The translations under genes and the position numbers were made by a program. From Inquilinus sp. Marseille-Q2685 (GTDB lineage: Bacteria > Pseudomonadota > Alphaproteobacteria > DSM-16000 > Inquilinaceae), in NCBI RefSeq assembly GCF_916619195.1, contig NZ_CAKAKL010000007.1:186001-250000 (forward strand): a stretch of 64,000 nt of DNA, written 5' to 3'. Under the pieces are notes generated by a model. It worked only from the letters and a program-made list of their open reading frames with translations, ran no database searches and had not been told where the DNA came from. Of the stretch, positions 57,719 to 64,000 are shown piece by piece. Position 1 is the first letter of the stretch. Each line of letters begins with the position of its first letter.

Positions 57719-58557
57719 CCGGGCTGCTCGACCTGCTGGCCGAGCCCTTCGGCTACCAGTTCATGGTCAAGGCGATCCTCGGCGGCGGCGCGGTCGGGGC
57801 GGTCTGCGCCGTGCTGTCCTGCTTCGTCACGCTGAAGGGCTGGTCGCTGCTGGGCGACGCGCTGTCCCACGCCGTGGTGCCGGGCGTCGCCATCGCCTAC
57901 CTCGCCGGCGCGCCCTTCCTGCTGGGCGCCGTGCTGTCCGGCCTGTTCGCGGTGCTGGGCATCGGCGCGATCGAGCGCGCCACCAGGCTGCGCGGCGACG
58001 CGGTGATCGGCGTCGTCTTCACCGCGTTCTTCGCCCTCGGCCTGCTGCTGATCTCGCTGTTTCCCAGCAACCTGCGCCTGACCACGATCCTGTTCGGCAA
58101 CCTGCTGGGCATCGCCGATGCCGATCTGTGGCAGCTCTTCGCCGTCGGCGCCGGCTGCCTGCTGATCGTCGCGGTCAAGTGGAAGGACCTGCTGCTCTAT
58201 TGTTTCGATGCCCAGCATGCCCGCGCCATCGGCCTGCCGACCGGGCGGCTGCACCTGCTGCTGCTCGGCCTCTTGTCGCTGACGGCGGTGGCGGCGTTGC
58301 AGGCGGTCGGGGCGCTGCTGGTCGTGGCCATGCTGATCACCCCCGGCGCCACCGCCCATCTGCTGACCGACCGCTTCCCGCGCATGCTGGTCCTGGCCGC
58401 GGCGATGGGGGCGGTGACGGCGATGGCCGGCGCCTATGCCAGCTACTTCCTCGACGGGTCGACCGGCGGGCTGATCGTGCTGGCCCAGACCGCCCTGTTC
58501 CTCCTGGCGCTGGCCCTGGCGCCGAAGCACGGGCTGCTGCGGAGGGCGAGGGCGTGA
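57715..58557 (+). CDS. sitC: Manganese/iron ABC transporter permease (SitC-like)
   Basis: A 280-residue permease of the ABC-3 family with about seven to eight membrane segments. Conserved stretches are [22 protein letters not shown] and [24 protein letters not shown]. It overlaps the ATPase gene by four bases. A second permease (sitD) follows after a 208-base gap holding a palindromic repeat. Two different permeases in one operon is the SitCD arrangement. Confidence 0.92.
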   Translation: MTGLLDLLAEPFGYQFMVKAILGGGAVGAVCAVLSCFVTLKGWSLLGDALSHAVVPGVAIAYLAGAPFLLGAVLSGLFAVLGIGAIERATRLRGDAVIGVVFTAFFALGLLLISLFPSNLRLTTILFGNLLGIADADLWQLFAVGAGCLLIVAVKWKDLLLYCFDAQHARAIGLPTGRLHLLLLGLLSLTAVAALQAVGALLVVAMLITPGATAHLLTDRFPRMLVLAAAMGAVTAMAGAYASYFLDGSTGGLIVLAQTALFLLALALAPKHGLLRRARA

Positions 58558-58593
58558 GGCACCTCTCAGATCTGCTCACCGGCTCGGTCAGTT

Positions 58594-58722
58594 CCCCCTC
58601 ACCCTCCCGTCGCCTTCGGCGCCGGGCCCCTCCCTCTCCCCGAGGAGAGGGGATCGGGACGGTCGCCATACACCTCTCCTTGGGGAGAGGTCGAAATCGC
58701 GCAGCGATTTCGGGTGAGGGGG
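58594..58722. repeat. Palindromic intergenic repeat, type B (copy 2)
   Basis: The outer arms CCCCCTCACCC and GGGTGAGGGGG enclose inner hairpins such as CCTCTCCCCGAGGAGAGG and CTCTCCTTGGGGAGAG. It lies between sitC and sitD, inside an operon, resembling the element between pcaF and pcaB. Confidence 0.75.
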
Positions 58723-58765
58723 CGGCTCCGGCCTATCCGCGGTCGGCCACCGGTGGAGGCACGCC

Positions 58766-59620
58766 GTGACCTCCCTCCTGTCCCTGATCGAGGCCGCGGC
58801 CGAGCCGCTGCGGCACGGCTTCATGGTCCAGGCGATGCTGATCGCCGCCTTCGTCGGCACGGTCTGCGCCGCCCTGTCCTGCTTCGTCGTGCTGAAGGGC
58901 TGGGCCCTGGTCGGCGACGCCGTCTCGCACGCCGTGCTGCCCGGCATCATCCTGGCCTATGTCGCGGGGCTGCCGATGTCGCTCGGCGCTGTCGCCAGCG
59001 GCATGGCCTGCGTGCTGTCGGCCGGGGCGATCGAGGCGCGCTGCCGGGTCAAGAGCGACGCCGTGCTCGGCATCACCTTCACCGGGTTCCTGGCGCTCGG
59101 CATGGTGCTGCTGGTGGAGACGCCGAGCGACATCCATTTCATGCATGTGCTGTTCGGCAACCTGCTGGGCATCGAGCCGGCGGACAGGATCCAGACGCTC
59201 GTGGTCGGGTCGGTCACGCTCGTCGCCGTTCTGCTGCTGCGGAAGGACCTGATCCTGTTCTGCTTCGATCCCGGCCAGGCCCGGGTGACCGGGATCTCGC
59301 CGCGGCGGCTGGAGCTGATCCTGCTGCTGCTGGTCGCCGCCACCATCGTCGCGGCGCTGCAGGCCGTGGGCGTGGTGCTGGTGATGGCGATGCTGGTGAC
59401 GCCGGGCTGCATCGGCCTCTTGCTGGCCGACCGCTTCGGCCAGGTGATGGCGGCGGCGATCGGCTCCGCGGTGCTGTCGAGCGTGCTCGGCACCCTGCTC
59501 AGCTTCTGGCTCGACGGCGCCACCGGCCCGACCATCGTCGTGGTCCAGGCTCTGCTGTTCGCGCTGGCCTTCCTGTTCGCGCCGAAGAAGGGGCTGCTGC
59601 GGCAGCGCGCGGCCGCCTGA
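58766..59620 (+). CDS. sitD: Manganese/iron ABC transporter permease (SitD-like)
   Basis: A 284-residue ABC-3 permease, similar in pattern to SitC (GWALVGDAVSHAVLPGIILAYVAG and VVLVMAMLVTPGCIGLLLADRFGQVM). The start is GTG at 58766-58768, with GGAGG seven bases upstream. The own ribosome site, and the repeat in the gap, suggest translation independent of sitC. It should pair with SitC as the membrane channel. Confidence 0.92.
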   Translation: MTSLLSLIEAAAEPLRHGFMVQAMLIAAFVGTVCAALSCFVVLKGWALVGDAVSHAVLPGIILAYVAGLPMSLGAVASGMACVLSAGAIEARCRVKSDAVLGITFTGFLALGMVLLVETPSDIHFMHVLFGNLLGIEPADRIQTLVVGSVTLVAVLLLRKDLILFCFDPGQARVTGISPRRLELILLLLVAATIVAALQAVGVVLVMAMLVTPGCIGLLLADRFGQVMAAAIGSAVLSSVLGTLLSFWLDGATGPTIVVVQALLFALAFLFAPKKGLLRQRAAA

Positions 59621-59743
59621 CCGTCGGCCGGATGTGCCCCGGGTAACCGCCGCCGGCGTCCGACTTCACCATACTGGGTCCATTCGGCCGACCGCGTTTC
59701 TTCGGACCGGTCCGGCCGCAACCTCTGGTGAGGGCGGACAGAG

Positions 59744-60601
59744 ATGCCAGACGACGTTCCTTATATCCTCGGCCATTCCGGCGCCGAACTGCGCCGCCTG
59801 ATGCTGCAGGCGTCGATCCTGCAGCCGATCACGAGGCGCCTGCTGCTGCAGGCCGGGCTGAAGCCGGGCATGCGCGTGCTCGACATCGGCTGCGGCACCG
59901 GCGACGTGTCGCTGCTGGCGGCGGAGCTGGCCGGCCCGTCCGGCGCGGTGGTCGGCATCGACCGCAGCGCCGAGGCCGTGACCACCGCCCGCGCCCGGGC
60001 CGAGGCGCTGGGCCTGCGCAACGTCGCCTTTCGCGAGACGGAGGCGGAGGCCTTCGACGATCCTGTACCCTTCGACCTGGCGGTCGGCCGCTACGTGCTG
60101 ATCCACCAGGCCGATCCGGCGGCGCTGGTGCGGGCCGCAGGGGCCTGCGTGCGGCCGGGCGGCACCGTCGCCTTCCACGAGATCGTGCTGCACGGGGAAA
60201 GCCAGACGCGGCCGGCGGTGCCGCTGGTGACCCAGGTCTGGGACGGGGTGATGGCGGCCTTCGCCTCGGTGCTGCCGCACCGGGATGTCGCCAGCCGGCT
60301 GGTCGAGCATTTCCACCGGGCGGGGCTGGGGCAGCCGTCCCTGTTCTGCGAGACCCCGGTCGGCGGCGGCCCGGATTCGCCGATCTACGCCTGGTTCGCG
60401 CAGACCCTGAGCAGCGTGCGGCCGCAGCTCGCGCGGATCGGCGCGCCCGTGCCGGGCGACATCGACACGCTGGAAGACCGCCTGCGCGAGGCGGTGACGG
60501 CCGCGCACGCCCAGGTGGTGGCCCCGGCGCAGTTCTGCGCCTGGGCGCGGGTGCCCGGGGCGCACGAGGGCGGCCGGGACCGGTTCAGCGACCACGAATG
60601 A
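59744..60601 (+). CDS. Class I SAM-dependent methyltransferase
   Basis: A 285-residue methyltransferase. SAM-binding motif I is RVLDIGCGTGDVSLLAAELAG (near residue 45), with an acidic post-I residue in VVGIDRSAEAV. Later motifs are FDLAVGRYVLIHQADPAALVRAAGACVRPGGTVAFHEI. It fits the type-11/UbiE-like group. Substrate cannot be read. It stands alone after the sit operon, 123 bases downstream of sitD. Confidence 0.85.
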   Translation: MPDDVPYILGHSGAELRRLMLQASILQPITRRLLLQAGLKPGMRVLDIGCGTGDVSLLAAELAGPSGAVVGIDRSAEAVTTARARAEALGLRNVAFRETEAEAFDDPVPFDLAVGRYVLIHQADPAALVRAAGACVRPGGTVAFHEIVLHGESQTRPAVPLVTQVWDGVMAAFASVLPHRDVASRLVEHFHRAGLGQPSLFCETPVGGGPDSPIYAWFAQTLSSVRPQLARIGAPVPGDIDTLEDRLREAVTAAHAQVVAPAQFCAWARVPGAHEGGRDRFSDHE

Positions 60602-60612
60602 GGGGCCGGATC

Positions 60613-61008
60613 TCACGCCGTGCGTGTGTTGTGCGAGGCGGAGATCCGCCACCCGTCCGCGAGGCTGAGCACCATGGTCACCAGGCCGGCGCGGTCCTCG
60701 GCCGGCGCCCCGGGCGTCTCCCGGAACTTGGACCAGCGCCAGGCGGCATGCGCCACCGCGATCGCCGGGGTCACGCTGCGGATGCGCAGCGGCTCGACCC
60801 GGTAGGCGCCGAACTGCCCGCGGATGAAAGGGTCGACCGCTTGGTGACCGGCGAGGATCTCGCCCCGCCCCTTCCACCACAGGCCGCGCCAGGTGACGAA
60901 GTCGGCGTCCTCGGTGAACAACTCCGCCCAGCCCGGCATGTCGCCGGCCTGCCAGCGGGCCTGGTAGCGCTCGAACAGCGCCTCGGGGGTCGGTGCGGCG
61001 TCGGGCAT
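60613..61008 (-). CDS. SnoaL/NTF2-like domain protein (SgcJ/EcaC type)
   Basis: A 131-residue cone-shaped SnoaL-like protein: PEALFERYQARWQAGDMPGWAELFTEDADFVTWRGLWWKGRGEILAGH opens it, and AIAVAHAAWRWSKF and LVTMVLSLADGWRISASHNTRTA follow. The family includes ketosteroid-isomerase-like proteins with varied small-molecule roles. The start ATG 61008 has AGGAGGAG upstream. It is convergent with the methyltransferase gene. Confidence 0.82.
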   Translation of the reverse strand: MPDAAPTPEALFERYQARWQAGDMPGWAELFTEDADFVTWRGLWWKGRGEILAGHQAVDPFIRGQFGAYRVEPLRIRSVTPAIAVAHAAWRWSKFRETPGAPAEDRAGLVTMVLSLADGWRISASHNTRTA

Positions 61009-61159
61009 CTTCTCCTCCTGTCGGCGTCGGTGCGGCCTGGACAAGGACTGCCGCAGCGCAGGGCGCTTCGCAACGGGATCCGTGCACGTCCCATGGACGC
61101 CGCCCGGTGCGCTATGCTTCGCCATGCGCGGGCCGCGCCCGATGGGGGAGCAAGCCGAG

Positions 61160-62107
61160 ATGGACGTCGCCAACCTGGTCCTTCCCGTGTTCGCGATCAT
61201 CGTCACCGGCTGGCTGGCCGGCTGGTCCGGCTATGTCTCGCGGTCGCTGGCCGACGGGCTGGTGCATTTCGCCTACAACGTCGCGATGCCGGCGCTGCTG
61301 ATCGTCACCATCGCGCAGGAGCCGGCGCGCAACCTGCTGGAATGGCGCTTCCTGCTGGCCTTCGGCGGCGGCTCCACCCTGTGCTTCGCGCTGGTGTTCC
61401 TGGCCGTCCGGTCCGCGTGGGGGCGGGGCCTCGCCAGCAGCACGATCCACGGCATGGCCGCGGCGATGACCAACACCGGCTTCGTGGCGCTGCCGATCCT
61501 GCATTCGATCTACGGCCAGCCGGCCGTGCTGCCCGCCGCCATCGCCACCGTGTTCGTGGCGGGGGTGATGTTCCCCGTGGCGGTCATCCTGCTGGAAAGC
61601 GACGGCCATGGCGGGCCGGGGCGCCCGGTCCGCCCGGCCGCGCTGGCGCGGCAGATCCTGCTCAACCCGATGGTGCTCTCCACCCTGATCGGCCTGGCCT
61701 GGGCGGTCGCGGGCCTGCCGATCCCCGCGCCGGTCGCGGCCTATCTCGGCATCTTCGCGGCGGCGCTGACGCCCTGCGCGCTGTTCGCCATCGGGCTCGG
61801 CCTGTCGGCCGCGGGGCTGCGCTCGACCCTCCGCGCGTCCCTGCTGCTCGCGGTTGTGAAGCTGGCGGTCATGCCGCTGGTCGTCTACGGCCTGTGCCTG
61901 GCGACGGGCCTCGACCCGCTCTACACCATCGCCGCCGTGGTCTGCGCCGCCGTGCCGACGGCGAAGACGGTCTACATCCTGGCCGGCGAGTACAAGGTGG
62001 AGGAGCCGCTGGTCGCCGCCACCGTCTCGATCACGACGCTGCTGTCGGTGCCGACGCTGCTGATCTGGCTTTATGCCCTGTCCGGAGCGGTGGCACGGAC
62101 GGGCTGA
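61160..62107 (+). CDS. AEC (auxin efflux carrier)-family transporter
   Basis: A 315-residue ten-helix membrane transporter of the AEC/malonate-permease family. Characteristic parts are LVLPVFAIIVTGWLAGWSGYVSRSLADGLVHFAYNVAMPALLI, AAAMTNTGFVALPIL, ILLNPMVLSTLIGLAWAV and AAVVCAAVPTAKTVYILAGEYKVEEPLVAATVSITTLLS. The start at ATG 61160 has GGGGGAG about ten bases upstream; an ATG at 61142 is an alternative. Substrates of bacterial members are organic acids or similar; none assigned. Confidence 0.87.
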   Translation: MDVANLVLPVFAIIVTGWLAGWSGYVSRSLADGLVHFAYNVAMPALLIVTIAQEPARNLLEWRFLLAFGGGSTLCFALVFLAVRSAWGRGLASSTIHGMAAAMTNTGFVALPILHSIYGQPAVLPAAIATVFVAGVMFPVAVILLESDGHGGPGRPVRPAALARQILLNPMVLSTLIGLAWAVAGLPIPAPVAAYLGIFAAALTPCALFAIGLGLSAAGLRSTLRASLLLAVVKLAVMPLVVYGLCLATGLDPLYTIAAVVCAAVPTAKTVYILAGEYKVEEPLVAATVSITTLLSVPTLLIWLYALSGAVARTG

Positions 62108-62157
62108 ACGGATCGGACCATCCGCCGATCGCTGCCAGCGCCATCTGTCCGTGCAGC

Positions 62158-62652
62158 TCAGTCGTCGCCGGATATGGTGACGCTAACCCGCGATCCGACC
62201 TGGGAGAAGGAGATCTCGGCCGCATCTCGTTTCCAATAGGCCGTCGTTCCGAAGTCATGCTTGTCGAGCGTGTCCGGGGCGCCGAGGCGTTCCGACAGGG
62301 CGTCCAGAAACCCGTCAGGGCTGCCCGTCGAATAAGAGCACGCCCTGTGCCCGTTGGGCCCTCGCGCGATCCAGAACGACAGCGTGTCGTCGCCGTCCTT
62401 CTCTCCCCGCCGCCATGCCAGCACCTGCACCGAGCCGCCGTTGTAGGCGACGAAGCTGCTGCGCCAGTCCTCGAGCTGTGCGTCTGTCATGCGCTGCCAG
62501 CCAAGGCGGTCGCCTCTCGCCGCGGCTTCCGGGATCGTCGAGGATCCGCAGACATCGAACAGCTGCGCGGCCGTCAGCGCCGGCATCGCCGCGGCCGGCC
62601 CGGCGGCCAGGAGGATGCCTAAGACGGCAGCGGCTGCGATGTTCGCGCGCAT
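62158..62652 (-). CDS. Secreted hypothetical protein, about 164 residues
   Basis: Not recognised beyond being secreted. The signal peptide MRANIAAAAVLGILLAAGPAAA precedes a mature domain starting MPALTAAQLFDVCGSS, with two cysteines (CGSS and ACSYSTGSPDG). An ATG at 62694 would add 14 residues ahead of the signal and overlap the upstream phosphotransferase gene. The domain has no recognised motif. It follows the phosphotransferase gene in the same direction. Confidence 0.65.
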   Translation of the reverse strand: MRANIAAAAVLGILLAAGPAAAMPALTAAQLFDVCGSSTIPEAAARGDRLGWQRMTDAQLEDWRSSFVAYNGGSVQVLAWRRGEKDGDDTLSFWIARGPNGHRACSYSTGSPDGFLDALSERLGAPDTLDKHDFGTTAYWKRDAAEISFSQVGSRVSVTISGDD

Positions 62653-62684
62653 CCTGCGTCCATGGTCCAGTGATGCCTTCTTCA

Positions 62685-63587
62685 CTACCCCCATCCACCC
62701 GCCGCCAGCGCCCGCCCGGTGAACGCCCGGTGCCGCTCCCGCAGGCTGCGCTCTTCCGCCGGCTCCAGGCCCCAGCCGGGCAGGCCGGCGATCGGGCGCA
62801 GCGCCGCCCACAGCTCCCAGAGGGGAAGGGCTGTCGTGTCGGCTCCGGTCAGGGCGAGATAGTGGCGGGTGAGGGCGGCCATGGCGTCCTCGCCATGGGC
62901 GAGGAACAGCTCCAGCCGGGCATTGGCCAGGTCGGCCAGCGGGTCGCCGGCGGCCGCGTCCTCCCAGTCCACCACCGCCTGCAGCCGGCCGCCGCGCCAC
63001 AGCAGGTTGCCGGGCCAGACGTCGCCGTGCAGCAGCACCGGCGGGTTGCGGCGGGGCGGGGGCCAGGCCGCGGCCAAAGCGGCGCGCAGGCGGGATTCGG
63101 CCAGGGTCTCGTCCGGCTCGGGCCGGGGCCGGGCGATCAGCGCCGCCGCCTGCTCCTCCTGAAGCGGCAGGAACGGCAGGGCCGGCACGCGGTGGATCGC
63201 GGCCAGCGCCTCGGCGATCTGGCGCATATGATCGTCGAGGTCGGCCGGCACGTCCTCCGTGTCGCCGTCGACGAAGCCCTGCAGCAGGAAGGGCGTCGGC
63301 AGGATGGTGCCGCTGGTGTCCAGGTGCAGCGGCCGGGGTGCGGGCACGCCGGCGGCCTGCAGCACCTGCAGCAGGCGAAACTCGTGCGCCGCGATGTCCG
63401 GGTCGCGCGCCAGGTCGGCGGCGCCGTGGCGGCGCAGCACCAGGGTCTCGGCCCGCCCGTCCGGATGCGCGACCTCCAGCGCCGTCACCTCGGCCGAGAC
63501 GCCGCCGGCCAGCGGCCGGGCGGCCAGCAGGCGAGCACCTGGATAGAGGCGCTGGACCAGCCGCGCCAGGGCACCGGGATCCTTCAT
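62685..63587 (-). CDS. APH-family phosphotransferase
   Basis: A 300-residue kinase of the APH fold. The catalytic loop VLLHGDVWPGNLLW has the standard HGDxxxxN pattern, and the metal-binding WEDAAAGDPLADLANARLEL follows. The N-lobe lysine region is LVLRRHGAAD. Related proteins include homoserine kinase-like, choline kinase and macrolide kinase families; the substrate is unknown. The start lies five bases after the stop of the upstream partial gene, so the two are co-transcribed. Confidence 0.85.
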   Translation of the reverse strand: MKDPGALARLVQRLYPGARLLAARPLAGGVSAEVTALEVAHPDGRAETLVLRRHGAADLARDPDIAAHEFRLLQVLQAAGVPAPRPLHLDTSGTILPTPFLLQGFVDGDTEDVPADLDDHMRQIAEALAAIHRVPALPFLPLQEEQAAALIARPRPEPDETLAESRLRAALAAAWPPPRRNPPVLLHGDVWPGNLLWRGGRLQAVVDWEDAAAGDPLADLANARLELFLAHGEDAMAALTRHYLALTGADTTALPLWELWAALRPIAGLPGWGLEPAEERSLRERHRAFTGRALAAGGWG

Positions 63588-63592
63588 CCCGA

Positions 63593-64000
63593 CTACCGGC
63601 CCAGCGCGATGGCCGAGCCGGTGAAGGGCACGACCAGGGTGAAGCCCTGCGGCGCCGGCTGGACCGGCGCGCCGGCGGCGGTGCCGAACTGGGTGACGCC
63701 GCGGCCGAGATGCTCGGCGACGTCGTGGCGGCCGCCGGCGAAGTCGAAGGGCGTGCTCTCGACCAGAAGGGCGGAGAACACGTTGGTGCCGACCAGCGCC
63801 GCCGCCGTAGTGCCGTCGGGGGCGGTGACGGTGGTGCCGACCACCAGGCTGGCGCGTCGGAAGGTGGCGATGCATTCGCCCACGGCGAAGGAGGCCGGGT
63901 CGTCGAAGCTCCCTTCCGGCCGGCGCTGCAGGTACAGCGAGAACTCGCCGACCGGATCGACCCCGAGCCGCAGCGCGCCGTTGTCGACGCCATGCGCCTG
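63593..64000 (-). CDS. Unknown protein, C-terminal fragment
   Basis: Open frame from the window edge (QAHGVDNGALRLGVDPVGEFSLYLQ...) to the stop at 63593-63595, giving the last 135 residues. Features are a valine/alanine-rich beta-strand pattern (GECIATFRRASLVVGTTVTAPDGTTAAALVGTNVF) and FDFAGGRHDVAEHLGRGVTQFG. Not assigned to a family. It is the first gene of a probable operon with the APH-family kinase. Confidence 0.6.
   Translation of the reverse strand, partial: QAHGVDNGALRLGVDPVGEFSLYLQRRPEGSFDDPASFAVGECIATFRRASLVVGTTVTAPDGTTAAALVGTNVFSALLVESTPFDFAGGRHDVAEHLGRGVTQFGTAAGAPVQPAPQGFTLVVPFTGSAIALGR

Noticed and set aside
59728-62622. A 964-codon plus-strand open frame across the methyltransferase and AEC genes
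   Set aside because: It overlaps genes with clear motifs in other frames and shows only low-complexity Arg/Ala/Gly sequence.

Overview
The window is a GC-rich bacterial chromosome segment with short intergenic gaps and many four-base (ATGA/GTGA) gene overlaps. Gene content points to an alphaproteobacterium, probably in or near Rhodospirillales: an AraC-type PobR beside pobA, a PcaQ-controlled pca operon, FecI/FecR/TonB-receptor iron signalling, a MEKHLA protein, and many dispersed palindromic intergenic repeats. The taxonomic placement is inference from content only. No rRNA, tRNA or CRISPR array was seen.

Layout. 1-5 kb holds housekeeping genes: the tail of a histidine phosphatase, msrA, an endonuclease III-like glycosylase, a TfoX-N protein, an inositol-phosphatase family enzyme and an MscS channel. 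4.2-9.0 kb is a five-gene ABC import operon (binding protein, two permeases, ATPase, glycerophosphodiesterase) with the same gene order as E. coli ugpBAECQ. 9.2-12.2 kb carries an enolase-superfamily dehydratase and a GMC oxidoreductase; the GMC gene lies between two oppositely oriented palindromic repeats. 12.3-14.6 kb is pobA/pobR. 14.7-17.2 kb has two SDR enzymes and a LysR regulator broken by one in-frame amber codon. 17.3-21.1 kb has an M19 dipeptidase, a DUF1186/SEC-C protein, an ECF sigma factor with a SnoaL-like tail, and an SDR.

21.2-26.5 kb is an iron-uptake signalling locus (FecI-like sigma, FecR-like sensor, TonB siderophore receptor with STN domain, helical-backbone binding protein). 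It has no FecCD-type permease. After three small genes comes a pair of exporter-fold ABC half-transporters (28.5-32.0 kb), the first with a frameshift in a G-rich run. 32-35 kb has a Cys/Met PLP lyase, purB and a PaiB-like FMN protein. 35.4-39.7 kb has two small proteins and an unfamiliar pair: a LeuA-type synthase lacking its allosteric domain and a TPP enzyme. 40.1-41.5 kb is an ArsR-SRPBCC-ClpP overlap operon.

41.7-49.7 kb is a complete protocatechuate branch of the beta-ketoadipate pathway (pcaDCHG, a CatIJ-type CoA transferase, pcaF, pcaB) transcribed away from pcaQ. With pobA it should convert 4-hydroxybenzoate to succinyl-CoA and acetyl-CoA. 49.7-54 kb has an SBP56 methanethiol-oxidase homologue with a membrane partner, a Bcr/CflA transporter and a HAD phosphatase. 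54.1-55.2 kb is an intact IS481-family element inserted inside a palindromic repeat with a 5-bp target duplication. 55.3-59.6 kb holds a LuxR-type regulator and a SitABCD-type manganese/iron transporter. 59.7-64 kb has a methyltransferase, a SnoaL-like protein, an AEC carrier, a secreted protein, an APH-fold kinase and a partial unknown gene.

The items most worth a second look are the siderophore locus with its exporter-fold ABC pair, the LeuA-like/TPP pair behind an AT-rich promoter, the palindromic repeat superfamily and its IS insertion, and several candidate operators.
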